Shown here in pieces: positions 11,307-24,902 of a DNA stretch of 64,000 nucleotides. The number at the start of each line of letters is the position of its first letter. Positions within the stretch are counted from its first letter, which is position 1. The translations under genes were made by a program, and so were the position numbers. This DNA comes from Ceratobasidium sp. AG-K (lineage: Eukaryota > Basidiomycota > Agaricomycetes > Cantharellales > Ceratobasidiaceae). The stretch spans positions 1,798,001 to 1,862,000 of the forward strand of contig JAWNGF010000001.1 in assembly GCA_037039685.1 (NCBI GenBank), given 5' to 3'. The notes under the pieces are model-generated. The model did no database searches, had not been told where the DNA came from, and saw only the letters and a program-made list of their open reading frames with translations.

Positions 11307-13137
11307 GGCGTTGAAACAGGCAGAGACGACGACGAGAGCGAGGGGAAGTGAACGCTGGCGCTCAGAAGTCCAAGAAAGCCTGTACTTTATGGATTCCAAG
11401 CGAATAATGGAAACCCGAGAGTCCGAAGGATGGAGTAGGGCGAGGTGATGGCGTGCCGTGGGCTCGACGCACAAACTCCGTTCGAGCGAGGAGATTGACG
11501 TCGTCTAGAGCACTAGTGGAGCACCCGCTCTAGCCCGATTGAATATTGCCAACTTTAACAGAGCAACAATGCCAAGATTACCACTATCAAAGACGCGATA
11601 TGCGACGAAAATGGTTCGGCGCAGGCACAAGTTGTCTAAGCGGACCTTCTCCTGAGGGGTGAGAATCAAGCACGCAATCGCACTCTTGTGTTGCGCGGTC
11701 CAATCAGCCCTTACAAGGAAGGTATGTGCCAAGGAGTATCCCAAACTGGTGCAGAGAGGAGCCAGCGACGAGGAGCCTGTCAGGTCGACGACAGTGGTGG
11801 GTCTGGTATGCGCCAGGAAGTTTTGTGCGCCGGCTTATCCGTCATAGCTGGCAAGTTTGTCAGCAATGGTGCTCATTTTCGTGCTTGCGCGTCGCATTAT
11901 GCATGAATCGCGCAATCGTCAAGTTCGAGCACGCAAGTTGCATCCGGTTGATGATCTCGCCGGGACCTTGGTTCGTCCGCTATGCGAAGCCAGCGGATCA
12001 GTAGCAATGGGTGATTCTATTTACACCCGATCAATGAGCTTGTGAGATCGTAGCGAACACTCAATGAAAGCCTTTATCGTGGAACGGAATGAATCGCAAC
12101 ATGATTCTACGCCCCGTCGCCGACAGTGACGGCCCACTCGCGATGAGAGTTCATCAATATTGATACATGGATAATAGCCAGTACGACGGGTAAGCTATCA
12201 AAAAGAGCGAGCCCGGGATAGCACAGCGCCGGTTACAGAGCACCAGTCCTAAAGATAAACCAGGAACGTGCCTGTGGTCGCGCGTATACCAAGCTTTCGA
12301 TCAGCTTCTGCAATCTTGCTTGTTTACGCCCAGAGCTCTTGTGCCCCTGTCCTGGAGAGCGTAAACAAGTTATTCGGAAATCGAACGCAAATTCAACTGA
12401 GCACGACATCGCTCAAGCCGGCAGATCACCGAAAACACACAGCGACGACATAAGATAGGTCATCCATACGGCCGAGGCTGGTACCGGCGTGGGTACATTT
12501 TACTGCGATCACAATTCTAGGCACATCCGAAGCCACCAACCTATTATTCTATTCGGAATTAGAGAGCAAATTCTCGAACGAATCAAGACGCACACGGTGC
12601 CGAGCCACCTCAGATGATGGAGGCCGACTTGTATGTGAGCATCATGTTGTCAAATCATCGTTAAGCGCCGAGTTCTGCGGCCTTGGCTCTCCGACAGTCC
12701 GCCTAAGCTCAAGCTGTACTGGTAGCGTAATTCCTGAGCTCATCAATCGATCCGCGGGTGAGAACTTGGACCATGGTGATAACGGCTGTAATGAGTGTTC
12801 ATTTTGACCGCGCTAGACAAGTGCCACAGTGCCAACTTGGGCCAAATCGGGAAATGCACGCACAAGTCCATACCCATCAACTATCGTCCAGCGAGGAAAT
12901 TTCATGGTAACACACTTTCTAGCTACATTATACACACATGTTGACCCCGCCCGTTTGGAATCAAAAAATCAAAACGAGTCGAGTGGCTATCGGGTGGCGG
13001 CACTTAAATTTACAATTGATTCATGGGTGAAATTTCATATGTACAGTGAACATTAAAAGAGATAAATACCATGTTAGCACGAGTTAGATATGCATGTCGT
13101 TGATTGGTCATAAAAAAAGGAAATCGCGTCGTGTCGT
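11307..13137. other. 1.8-kb intergenic region
   Basis: Contains the SulP promoter (minus strand) and the 3' flank of the NYN-LOTUS gene. Short ORFs occur at 11505-11744 (-) and 12829-13056 (+), but they have no recognised motif or supporting splice pattern. No repeat or transposon remnant was recognised. Confidence 0.4.
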
Positions 13138-16049
13138 TCAATCCATCACCAACCCAAGCCCTTGCCACCGCCGGTTCAAAGAGATCCACTCTCTGCCTTG
13201 GACAGAGCCTCCACCAACGGTGACCACGCCGGCTGTGACTGCCCGCTGAATATAATCCTTGAAAGAAGTTGCGCCGACCTGCGCATACACGTCATGCGAG
13301 AATTCGACGCCAATCAAGGAACGTAAAGGTCGATCGGCACCGTTGCGCCGCCAGTGCTCAAGAACGTTGATGAGAGCACGAAATTCACCGTATGTCGATT
13401 CGACCGAGGGGCTAACGCAGAGCTCAGCCTTGGAGGGATCGATGGTCGTGGTCAGACCCGTGCTCCGTCGAACGAGAGGAGGGAGTAGAGGGGGTGAGCT
13501 CGCCCGACTGTAAACTCGCTCGGTTATACCATCAGAGTCGATGCTGGTATCGCATGTTCCTGCCGCTCGCGCATTAGCACGGCTCTCTGGCGCACTCTTC
13601 CCAACGTCTCCCATCCCAGCAAGCAAAGATTGCATCATCGGCAAGATAGGCATTGAGTTGGAAGTCCTCGCTGCGGGGTCGCGGTGTGCTGTGTCGGGAT
13701 CGTTGCTGCAAGTCGCTTCCGCCGTCAAATACAGCTTCGTGATTATCGCCCTGAGTAACTTCTAGGGCCAACAGCTTAACCGTGGGAGGAGTTTGAACGA
13801 CCTGTTGAGATCGTGAAAAGGAAGCGAAAAAAGTTTCATGAAACTTTTCTTCTTCCTCTTCATCATCGTCTTCGCATTCCTGGTTTGTCGTTGGCTGGAC
13901 CCCATCTCTCTGATTGGGAGAATCCTGGGCCAAGCTGTTCGCCTGTAAATTTCGCTCGACGCCAGGTGTTCGTTCAGTATACGACCTCAAGATGCTATCC
14001 ACTCCCGAAATGGCGCTTGGCTCCTCGCCAGTCTTGACCACCAGTCCCACCTGAACCGCCAGCTTTACGGACCCCCTGCTGATCTTGGTACCACGTTGCG
14101 AGCCTGAACCCTCTGCCTGACTTTCAATGTCCTCCGAGCTCTGCTCAATCTTCTCCTTGGCCTTTTCCTTCCCCTTCTTCGGTCTCCTATCCACACTCGA
14201 ATGTCGATCGGTAGCCCCATCTGTATCGTCATGGACCGGCTGGAGTCGAGTCCAGCTCCTGAGAGGAGATGCGGGAGGAGTAACGGGTGTAGCTGGCGTG
14301 AGCGTGCTTGAGTTCAACACCTGGATATTAAGAGCGGGTACAGTCAACGTGGGTCGGTGAGGATTCATGGTTGTATTAGGTGGGCACAAAGCTGGAGCGG
14401 CAGGCAATAGTGACTGCAAGACCGAGTTTTTGAGCGCGGGAGCGGGAGCGGGAGCTGCCAGGGCAGGTGGCGATGTGATTCGGGGTGGCCTTTCGGGATC
14501 GCTTCCCGAGATCGACTGCTGCGACCCTGGCACGGGTGGACGAGGAGTGGATACATGCGGGATGGGCGGTCGATGGAGGGGGCGTGTTGCGTCCCTAGGA
14601 GGAGTGGGAGGCTTGATGGGAGGGGTAGGAACCTTGGTCGGGGGAGTGCGGGCTGGCGACAAGGCCGGCGGGGCCGCGGGCGGAGGAGGGGTCGTTGGGT
14701 TTGTCGAGAACAGGGGTGGGGTCTGGGGTCGACCAATCTATAAAGAAGGATAAGAAATACACTACCGAAACGACGAACAAGAACACTTACGCGGGGTGAC
14801 ATGCCAGCGAAACTCGGACCAGCCGATCCGACGGGAGAGACTGTCAGGGGGACCGGTACAATGAGGGGCTGGGGCCTTGGATGCTCGAGCTTTATCCCCC
14901 TTGAAGGCTCTGGTTCAACCCTTTCTGGCCGGATAGACCTTGGTACTGGCCTCGACTTGGTCCTGGACGGGGGTCTGGAACCAGTCTTGGCAGCACGCCG
15001 CATAGGTGCCTTTCGGGAAACCTTCGAGGAACTAGGCAGTTGAGAAGATGAGGGTTCGGGGAGTTGGATGGGAGGTTGCCGTGTGGATGTGGATGGTGCG
15101 GCATCAAGAAAGTCGGGGAGAGTGGATGGTTGACTGAAAGAAGTGGATACTTTCGGAGTAGGCTCCATCGTCGGAGGGGGCGGGGGTGGCGCAGGATTGG
15201 ACGGTGTGCTGGACACCGACCCACGACGCGAGCCTGACACTGAGCCACGCCGCGAGGCAAAGGACGGCCGGCGTGCACTTGGAGCACTTGGTGATACCTC
15301 CGTGGGCGCAACGTCCGCTGATCCCCGGATACCAGTAGCAGCTTCGAATCTACGATCCAGTCCAGGGCTTGTCCCTTCCATCACATCCTTCCAATTCAAT
15401 ACCCAGCTCGCTTGAGCACGCAACGCTGGATGGGCGCCGCCAGGAGGGACAATGAGGCCGATATCATACTTTCGAGCCTTCAAGATAGCAAGAGGATAAG
15501 CGAAATCACGGTCGCCAGATACAAGTACGATAGTCGTCTTGGAGAATGAGAGATTTGGAGGGGTGATGGCCGAAAAGGGTGTGTTGGGTATACTGTAGGG
15601 CGAGGATGGTATATTATTAGCGTAGGGGATTTGTGGTACCGCTGGGTTGTCAAGCGCGAAGCACACGAGGTCGCAAGCGAGCATAGAATCAGCAACATTC
15701 TTTCGGCTGTTGTGCGGGCAGTCGATTAGGGAGACACCAGAAGACTGGAGTTCGGAACGGAGGGTGAGGTTCTTGAGTGAGGTGGATGGGCACGACACGT
15801 CGTTCGAGTTGGCGCCAGTGGAGTGACTATGTTGCGAAGAGGAAGGTTGAGGGACCGAGAGTTCGAGGTACGCCCTGAACTGGGTCACGCCGCCATATGC
15901 ACCACAGGTGGTACGAAGGCGTTCGGCAACAACATATCCAGGCGTTCCAGTAGGGGGTGCACAATTCTCTAAACAAGGAAATTTAGTAGAAGTATATCCA
16001 TAAGAGACCTCAACGCACCATAATCCCAAAAGATGCCTACGCGATTCAT
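13138..16049 (-). CDS. NYN-domain protein with C-terminal LOTUS-like domain
   Basis: Four exons: 16049-16019, 15968-14791, 14737-13606 and 13559-13138, all in phase, about 920 aa. The N-terminal NYN (PIN-like) RNase domain has the strand-1 motif VGIFWDYENC (residues ~4-13), a mid-domain ADSMLACDLVCF (~105) and VLVSGDRDFAYPL (~159-170), so the acidic active-site residues are present. The middle ~500 residues are Ser/Pro/Arg-rich and probably disordered. The C-terminal ~75 residues (GEFRALINVLEHWRR, RPLRSLIG, ATSFKDYIQRAVTAGVV, GREWISL) resemble the OST-HTH/LOTUS RNA-binding winged helix. Human MARF1 also combines NYN and LOTUS, so an RNA-degrading role is plausible. Intron 3 uses a GTTGGG donor. 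Confidence 0.85.
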
Positions 16050-16747
16050 GTTCGTAGGTGGAGAGAGATTCTCGCGTTTGAGAAGGGCGGGGAGGGGGCG
16101 GGAGGGACGCGGAGAAGGAGGGGAGAAAACGTATAACAGTAAGAGGTGGAGACACAAATGGTGGACGAATCGGGGTATTCAAGGAGGGGATTTATGCTCA
16201 TAAATTTGAATTTAACGTGCCAGAAGGAATTGCCGCGTTGTAGCCTCGTGGTAAGGGCACGTAGGCCACACAGCCCTGACTCGAGATGAATCGTGTTGAT
16301 AGACAAGCTATGAGGAAAGCCGGAGCCCGATCTTAGAAGGTGAAGTGGAGAAAAGACGCACTAGGGTGTAAGGACAATTCTGGACCGGCACGAGGCTTGC
16401 CTATGGAACGTTCCTACGGGCCAATAGGCTCGGTAATAGTACGAAGCAAAGCGTACGCCAAGAGTAGGGCCATAGATAGTTGCCGACGCTTACTCAAAAT
16501 ATGCGAGAATTGGGGTCATTGAGTTCAGTTGGGGAGAATAGTATGATGCTACAGATGATCTAGAACAAGAGGTCGCACAGGCTAGGGGCGCGGGCACTTT
16601 TTTTAGGTGTATCGAGATGAGGTACAGATCCGGCTTTTCGCGTGGTGTGGAGTCGTAGGATAAAGACCAAGGGGGAAGGCGGATGGGGGTGATAGCCATA
16701 CTCTAGGAGGAACAAATTGATGTCCCATCATTCACTGATCGATGTGA
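16050..16747. other. Intergenic, NYN-LOTUS to PET100
   Basis: 698 bp holding the NYN-LOTUS promoter and the PET100 3' flank. Only short unrecognised ORFs are present. A tRNA-like string near 16240-16300 was examined and not accepted. Confidence 0.4.
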
Positions 16748-17109
16748 TTAACGAGCTGAGGTGGGCTCTGTGTCCGGCGAGTGCTTGGCCTGACGAGCTA
16801 GGCGTTCTGCTCGCAGGCGAGCGAGTTCTGCGTGAAGATCTGTGGGGTTGGTAGGTGGTTTCTACTAGAGAAGTGATGAGAACCTAATATCCACGTGCAG
16901 AGATACGCACATTAGTCTTGTCGAGGGGCGGCCAGAATCGATCGCGAGTCTGAGTGGGAGAGTTAGGAGGCTTATCCGAAAGACGGGCTAGTACGTACCG
17001 GCAGCACATGCTCGTTGTACCACTCTGGGCTTGCAAAATGAAGCATGGCAAATATTGGTACAAAAAGATACACGCCGAACTTGAACACTTCGAGGTTGCC
17101 TCCGGCCAT
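16748..17109 (-). CDS. PET100: PET100-like cytochrome c oxidase assembly factor
   Basis: A small gene spread over three exons: 17109-16999, 16949-16911 and 16861-16748 (87 aa, all phase 0). The N terminus MAGGNLEVFKFGVYLFVPI matches the Pet100 family pattern (NLEVFKFGxYxxxP) and forms the single membrane segment. PEWYNEHVLP, then TRDRFWPPLDKTN and the helical DLHAELARLRAERLARQ follow. Pet100 sits in the inner mitochondrial membrane and helps assemble complex IV. No single ORF shows the gene; it appears only when the two ~49-nt introns are removed. Confidence 0.85.
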
Positions 17110-20021
17110 GATCGTGCGCTCGAAAGATTGCAGCCATGAATCAACTAAGCGCCGAGAACACGTTAGTCACAATCAAACTCCACACACACGCAAACTAACT
17201 CCTATTCGTCCGCGCCCCTGCCTAGATACTCTTGCAGTCGAGCACAAATCTGATTAATGTTGAGCTTTTTGTTCCAATAGGCTACCAACTGGTCATATGA
17301 ATCTGATGGTGCACCGCATATATTCACTCTAACGGTCAGCTGGACTTTAATGGCACAACAATGGGGAGCTCTTGTTCGCGCACAAGACTTCAGCGAGGCT
17401 CAGGCTACGTACTTTTACTCACAATATCAGTGCGCTTATCGGTATGCGACTTTTCAAACACGAAAGGGAAACACGATAACCCCCTCGATCGATGATCTAT
17501 TGAATTACTCGCACATGAGTCAAAGTCTGGGTCACCCGAGGTGCGAGTGACGTCGGCGCAAGTAGAAATGTATTGTTCACCTGAGATATAGCCGGCCTCT
17601 GACCTCCCTCGAGGACTGATTCCCCGTCTCGCATGTACCGTTGAGCTTCGTGCTGCCCGGGGGGGACTTTCCGCTCGCTTCCCCCTAAGAAGGCTAAACT
17701 GATCACCAAAGTAAACAATACTAAAATAGCGACCATCCTCCTGCTATTGCACGCATGACGTCGTTTCTTGGGTTTCGTGCTTAGTATAGCTAATACGAAT
17801 TTCATTCATCAATGAGCGCGACGCAGAAACCTGTCGCGACTAGCTGCAGTCAGTCAACTCGGCGTAAGCACCACATTTCCATGCTAGGGGTCAAGGTTTC
17901 CTGTCAAGTAAGCTCACCTCGCGCTCCCTACTCCGCCCCAGTCGGTGCTCACTGGCTGGACCAGGTAATTAGTCCAACCCCTCGGGGTTTCCTCATGGGG
18001 TCCAATGCGTCGTTCCCGCCTGACGGCGAGCAACCTCATGCCGTTCACGATATTCATGCCGACGACCCGTCACTCGCATCGCCCAGAAAGCCGTCACGTA
18101 TCGTCCCCAATATCTCAAACATCCAATGACGAGATGCCAACGTCCCCCGGCAAACAAATAGCCGACAATGGTCCAATATATGCGCTACGCATGCGGTCAA
18201 ATGACTGCCCCCCGTGCATCATCCCAGACGTAAAAATGACCCCATTTCGGCAATCAACACTCGAGCTCAATTACCCCGCAACTTGACGCACCAGTCTAGA
18301 TCTAGGTTTAACCATGATGCCGCCGATCCATCTCGACAGAGCAAAGGCCGGGGCGCGCTACCGCGTGGTATAAGCTGGATATGGTGCGGGCCTTGAGAAA
18401 CCAGATTAGGCGTTTATGAAATGTCGGGCGTACAACCGTGCCTCCTATGTGCTGAAAACGGTAGGCAGCTACGGTGGCGGTCACCTCGACGACCATCACA
18501 CGCACAATTAATGCGAGTCAAACACGTTGACAAGTGGGGCAAACACGAGGCGAGCGCACGCTGTCGAAAGTGCTTCCCCCGAGGTTTGCGCGTGCATTAG
18601 GACCCGGACTGCCTCAAGTAGAGGGTCTTGGCCGTGGCGACAAGGTGGACAATGGCAGACAATGGTGGCGTCCTCGATACAGATTTTGTCCTGGCCGAAA
18701 CGTAAAATAAGCTTGCTTGTCCCGACAGGCTCAACCCTTGACCTAACCATAGGCACGAGCCCTAAGCTTCGGCCTATGACGGAACACGCGAGCATCTCGA
18801 CTTCTTCCCTAGCGAAAAGATGGGCAATTAGAAGGCTCGACCGCGAGATGTGGGGAGGGCACGCCAACTGGATCCAGGCCCGCACCGGCTCCCCGTACTC
18901 GTTGGAAAATCCATTTTTAAAGTTATATCGATATGCCTAGACTAAAAAAAAAGAGGCAATTTGAGCAGAATTTCCGGAGCGCCCAGGTCGTATGAGCCCC
19001 GCGTTTTCAAGCAACGAGACTTGTCCAAGTGCCCCACCTTTTGACATTCTGATGGTGGGAAGTAATCTGTCAAGCTCAAAGCCTATTCGACCACGCGAGC
19101 AGGCGCGGTAGGACATGATGAGAGGTTGAGGTGTCCGGCTCAGTGACGAACGTCGACTCGGACACCAAAGCCGGCAAACAGCTACATGAGGACATGTATG
19201 ATATTGCGTGAAGCGTTCCAAGTCGTGGTCCATAGACCACGTTGTCCCAGTCAACGTCGAGGTTCGGGTCAACTCTGGTCGCGATTTTTGGCCTGAGCCT
19301 GCTGGCGAACATTTTGAAAGGGGGTTGCGCGTTCATAATCCCAGAGAACATAACTATCCTCAAAAAATTCGCAAGCACGTAGGTCCCAGGCCAAGATGAC
19401 CGTGTCTGTGCGTGTTTTGCTGGGCGTGCTAAATCAGTCGATCACGTGAATGACGCGTTTCCGGACTCTCCGCCGACCCCACCCAAGCACTCTGCGCAAA
19501 TCGCGAAATTAAAAAAGAAAAACGTTGCACTTATCTCTCTACGAACCAAGGAATGCATTTCCGACTTCATGAATTTACTCTGTTTGGATTGGTATACATC
19601 ATCTTCGTCATAGGCTCACTCTAATCTCCAGGAATAGACCCCTCGTGTGATTTACGATATCAAGTACCGCTCAGATTCTAGTCGCCCGTTCCCCCCACCC
19701 GCTCTCTCTCCTGGGTGCTCGTAAACTCTAGGCTAGGCGGACTCTTGCTTTTTACGACTATGCAATCTCTCAGCGATGTGCAAGCTGTACTTGAGCCCCT
19801 ATTCTCGCGCCCCTGCCTTGGCTTGCTTACGGCCCCTCACAAGTCTTTTCATCGACAATTAATATTACTTCTTGAACTCCCCATATAAAATCGCAACAAA
19901 AGGAAAGAGGAATGACAAGACAGCGTTTTGAGAGGGAAACATGCAAGTACACACACAGACATAGATAGATAAAAACGAAGAGAAACATAACGAATGACGT
20001 AGGGTGTAGTCCAATAGGGTA
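17110..20021. other. 2.9-kb region without a recognised gene
   Basis: The longest gene-poor stretch in the window. Candidate ORFs at 17497-17805 (-), 17812-18129 (+), 18508-18885 (-) and 18527-18940 (+) overlap on opposite strands and show no motif I recognise. The 17497-17805 ORF has one hydrophobic segment (MVAILVLFTLVISLAFLGG) and could be a small membrane protein, but support is weak. An old, decayed insertion is possible; no terminal repeats were found by eye. Confidence 0.35.
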
Positions 20022-23000
20022 TCAAACAAGCCCGGCGAGAACACTCGCATCCCCGGCCTCGAGCTCTCTTGCGCGCGCCTTGACCCTCACTGCAATATCC
20101 AATCAGTGCGATCCAAAACCAAAAATCGGTGGACTTACGATTGCGGTCCGAGCTCACGAGCATCACCTTGGCCTTGGGTCCAGGTTGCACGCTCTCGGAT
20201 AAAAACCCACTCCGGTCCACGAAATTGTCCATCTGCCACAACGCACTGCGTAAGATGAAATCGTCCATGTTGCGTTCCCATCCGCCCGTCGAGCTCCAAA
20301 ATTGTTCCGCGCGCACGTTGAGGCTCGGGAGGTAGTTGCCTCGCGAGGTTTGGATCTTGAGTCCGAGGCCGACGCCTTGGCTTGATCGGACTTGGGATTC
20401 GAGGAACGAAACGGCGCGCTGAGCGGCTTCGGATTGTCGGGCGAGGCCGTCGAGTTCGGTGACGACTGCGAGCGGGACGACGACTGTCCAGCGCCGGCTC
20501 GAGACGAGTTGAGAGATGGTGGGGAGGGCGGAAAGGAAAACGTTGGTATCGAGCACCAGAGTGGTGTATCCCGGGGCAATGTTGGGCATTTGCCGAACGG
20601 GGGTTGCAGACGGCCGTCGGGGCCCACGAGGTCGTCGAGGCGACGTGGGGGCGGCACGCGCGCGGAGTTCCCGTCTTCGTGCCTGGTCCAAGTTAGTACG
20701 ATATATGCGCGCGGAGGACGGACATACCTTGAGCGCGCGAATCTCCTCGCTCGCATCCATATCATCATCGCTGTCCTCAGGCTCTTGGGCCACCTCGTCC
20801 TCGTCCACCTCCATATCCCATCGACTCTTGGATCCCCATCGTTTCCTCTTTTCCCGCTCTTCCTCTTCCTCACGATCCTCCCGCTCCCATCGAGAAAGCT
20901 TGTCCTGCAACACACCCTCGACCAAACACAGCTTGGACCGGCTCGCGATATCCTCTTCCCATCGCATTCCCTCGACATGTTCCACAATCGCGCCAACAGC
21001 AGCGCCTAGCCGCGCGCACCTCCCGCGCTCGAGCACGGCAGCGCCATCATCGCACCATTCGCGTCTCCTTCTCCGTCTTCCACGACACCATCCCGTACAG
21101 CAACAGCCTCCAATACATCGCCCTCGCCGCTCCATCGGCCCGCGCGCCAGAACCCATGGGGGTACACTCGTCGCACCCACTCGGACCCACGCACGCACCA
21201 GTCTTCCGGGAGGGGTCCGCCGGGAAGAGACACAAGTCGGCCCTTGGCGCCCGCGTTGACCTCGGCGGCGGCTGCGCGCCGTTTAACGACGTGCGCTGCA
21301 AACGCTGCGAGCTGTGCCCAAGGCACGTGTCGTTCGACTGCGGCCCGGGCTGCAGGGGTGCGCACGAGTGTGGCCAAGAATGTGAGGGCGATGGTGAGGA
21401 AGGGGTTGTACTGTGGCCCATAGGGTGGGGTGGCCCGGATGCGGGTCTGCCGCAGCGTGTAGCGAAGCACTGCGCAGAACAACCTGACTGCGAGCGTAAA
21501 GTGGTGTGGGAGTTCGTCGTCTGCGGCGGGGGCCGAGTGGTCAGGGCTTGCATCGGTCGGGAGAGGTCTTCGTCGTCGACGTCGTCCATCTCGACATCAC
21601 CGTCGCGCTTGGCTCCGGCCGGTTTCCCGCGCTGGGACAGCCCGCCTCGGGCCTTGATGACACCATCGGGCCGGCCAAATTCGAGCACAGCACCAATACA
21701 GCACACGGCAATCATGATCCACTCGGGTTCGCGCACAGCACTGGTCCCTTCAATCTCCAATCTTTCGACGAATCGGGCAAGAACCGTGTCGAAATCGTCT
21801 AGCTGGATTCGAGTAAAGAGCAGGCCGAGGAGGAGCACAAACTGCGGCACAGGACCAGCGTCGGCCTCGCGCAGACGCGCGCGCTGAGCATCAGACGAAA
21901 ATAGCGGTTGGATCGACTCGCGGGCAGTGTCGAATGGGTGTGATGCAATCATGCTCTTTACGAAATGATATGCGGCGCGTAGCTCATATCCAGGGTCGTC
22001 GCGGCAGAGAAGCCCCAGATGGTGGTGAAGCTTGCCGGTACCCGGCGCATCTTTCAACCCTAGTGCGTACCAATCCCGTGCTCTGGATCGCCAGACGTCG
22101 CGCTCCTCTTCCTCGTCAAACAAAGCTGCGGCCTGAAGACCAATCGAGGGGGTGGGAGAAGGGTCGAGGGGCATGTTCGGGGCAGGCACGGCCAACGTCG
22201 CGGCTGCTAGGGGAGTGGGGGTGGGTGCCGGCTGAGGGGCCGAGGCGAGATGCGCAGCGACGGCCATGCGGTAACGAGCGAGGTCGCCCAGGGCCTCAAT
22301 CCATGCGGGCCGGAACTTTTCGAGAAAGTCCTCTTCAAACAGACACGAGTAGAAGCCATATGCGTAATAGATATAGTCGTTTAAATGCTCGAATGCGGCG
22401 GGCGAGTTGACCGAGGCTTGGCGCAACGATTCGAGCAGCCGGTGGAATCCGACTGACCAGAGGCGAGCAGGAATGTTGTACTTCATGGGAATGGCCTGGA
22501 TGGTAAGGGGGACGGACGGGGAAAGCGACATGCGGAGGAGAGCGTGGTTCGCTTCGACGAGACTGCGGATGATGAGAATGTGAAATGAGCGCAGCAATGG
22601 ACTTACTCTTTGTGATCCTTGACGCGGCGCAGCCATATGTCCTCGCCACTGGCAGCGTGCGGCTCGATAATCGAGACCCCGGAGCGGGATGTGTCCAGGT
22701 CGTCGTCGGGTGATGACTGGACGATGCGGTTCTCCTTGTTACACAAGTCACGGTATGTCTTCTTGAGTTGAGCAAGGAATGGATTTGTTGGTGCTGCCTG
22801 GGCAAGGGGCGAGTTGGGGTTGTTGATGCTTGCAGACGAAGCAGAGGTGCCCGAGGTGAGGGTGAATGCAGAGCTGGCGAGCGAGCGAGCATCCGAGAGT
22901 GACGTCGATGAGTGGCCGCTAGTGCTAGGCGCCGTCGGGGCCTTCTGGTGAGTAAGGGCAAATCGCAGAGGATCATCTCTGCGGTGGTCGAACAACTGTC

Positions 23001-23164
23001 CGTTGGTTGGTCGTGGGGCCATCCTGGGCTCCGGTTCGTCTCGCCGCCTACGGGGGGGTTGTTGTCTGCTCGCGTCAGCCAGAGTCACATCACACATATT
23101 ATACTCACCCAGCGGTACTTCGCTGGAACGCAACAATACGGTCAGCTAGATCACTTCTGTCCAT
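20022..23164 (-). CDS. EST1/SMG6-like protein with C-terminal PIN domain
   Basis: Likely a nonsense-mediated decay or telomere-associated factor related to EST1A/SMG6. The start at 23164 gives MDRSDLADRIVAFQRSTAG. An EST1-type region follows: NPFLAQLKKTYRDLCNKENR, IPARLWSVGFHRLLESLR, EHLNDYIYYAYGFYSCLFEE, LHHHLGLLCRD, and YGPQYNPFLTIALTFLAT with AAVERHVPWAQLAAF. The C-terminal PIN domain (about 20620-20060) reads TTLVLDTNVFLSAL, VTELDGLARQS, NMDDFILRSAL and LVSSDRN, so the acidic triad expected for ribonuclease activity is intact. At least five introns are needed, including ones near 23110, 22600, 21590-21525, 21060-21010 and 20735-20690, plus the last at about 20140-20095. Estimated length is about 950 aa. 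Confidence 0.87.
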
Positions 23165-24902
23165 GGAGGGAGGCTCAGTTAAAGAGACAGTGCCCCGCCT
23201 CCCTTGCACCGAGCATGTCCCTGACTGCGCACACGTGAGTCGGAGAAGTGCGATTTCCAACCGACTGTGCAGCGCTTGACTCAGGGCTTCGAATTCCACG
23301 CATGGAATGATCGACAGGACGTTCATTTCGCTTCAATGCTCACATTAATACTAACGCTCACAACAAGGCGGCCGGAATACATTCGACTCTCATATGCATG
23401 TTGAAACCATACCAAGGCGTCGACCATATACTTTTTCGCACGAATTCGGGAATCCCCCGCACGATCCACGACAACCAATCGATGGATGGCCATGCCTCGA
23501 TGAGGCCATCATTTTTTTACCGTCTCCTCGACTCCAATTGAGTCCTCGTCCGACGGCAACATACTTTTCGCCGTCGTCACTGCTCTCGGAGCTCCCTCAC
23601 GACAGATAAGCCTCATGGAACGATCCTCGGTCGTCACCAAGTCCCGATACGCTCGCACACCCAGTCATCGAAAATAAACTTCTTTTACGCAATGCGCAGT
23701 CGGTCTGTCAAGCGTGGAGCCGAAGCGGATTTTTGTAACCCTTTTATTGTAACGGACAGCGAGCGATTGGCCAATCTGTCGCTGGTTCAAGGGCTCGCCG
23801 TACTCTTTAGAGTATATTACTCATATGCGGCCTAATAAAGTCAGCGCCGCGAAAAGAAGGTGGCAATCTGTTGGCTTTCATTATGGGCCGGTCCCTCGCA
23901 CTTCAGACACCCGCTTCGGACTGAAATGCCCAGCCGCGCAGCGGGCTTTTGATGTACGCGAGCCAATTGAGTAATATAGGACAGTAATATGCTGGGGAAC
24001 TACTGCGCACTACGGAGACTCAAGTCCGTTGAGTGACCGGAGATCACGGGCCTTACCTATCCATATATGGCTTGTGAGTTTAATATAATCGCTAGCGCCA
24101 AGATCAATGGACTTTGCCGGGCGTAAGCGAACTGTTGGAACCACCGTCGGGGCGGCGCACAGTCCATGCACAGCTCACTTATATCTCGGGAATTACACAA
24201 CTCGAGCAATATGGAGAGAATCCAGGTACCGCAGGCATTTCGTGATGGTTGGGCCGAACCCGCGGCGGTGTATGCGCTGGCCGGGGATCCGAGCACAGGG
24301 GTTGACCAGTTTTGCAATTTACCACTGATGAGGAATGTTGTTGGACTTGTTCTGAATGACGTTTCTCATGGCCACCTCTCAGGTTACTCGCGAGAAATCA
24401 CGGCGCTCTTGAATTCCGATATCATAGATCCTACGGAAAGTCGGACATCAAGGTAACATAGCAGATATAATCCTAGGATCCTACGCGGAGTTTAGCCATA
24501 TAGAACGAGCCGACAGCATTAAAAACACGCGGCTACTTGTTCTCGAGGGCTCTAATCCCATATTCGTGAACATGAACTAGATATCACTGTGATTGGGTAG
24601 ATAGAAAGGTCTTGAGACTAAAATCGATAGCTTGAGGCTTGGCACTAGCTTATAATTGAATTTTGATCAAGTATTCGAGCGGAAAGGGTACTCTGCGATT
24701 ATATGCGCTCGAATCGAATTGTTTTATTGCTTGCGAGCCGAATTGGGTGTACAGGTTGGCGCTACACAGGCGCTACGCCACACGAAGTCACGCTGGAATC
24801 ACTACGACCGTGATATGAACATATTGGGCCCACAGACGTAGTTTAAAGTCAGCGTCATTGACCCTCCTTCCTGCATTGCTGCCAACTGTTAGTCGACTTT
24901 CC
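23165..24902. other. 1.7-kb intergenic region
   Basis: Holds the EST1/SMG6-like promoter and the upstream flank of the first NYN-TND copy. Small ORFs at 23394-23609 and 24166-24456 (+) are not recognised. No repeat was found by eye. Confidence 0.35.

Noticed and set aside
14365..16182. One long 605-codon ORF as the NYN gene
   Set aside because: It reads through two introns; the spliced model from 16049 restores FWDYENC and joins the LOTUS-like end.
16234..16300. tRNA-like string with GTGGTAAGGGCA
   Set aside because: No matching T-arm (GTTCRANNC) and no acceptor stem pairing could be found by eye.
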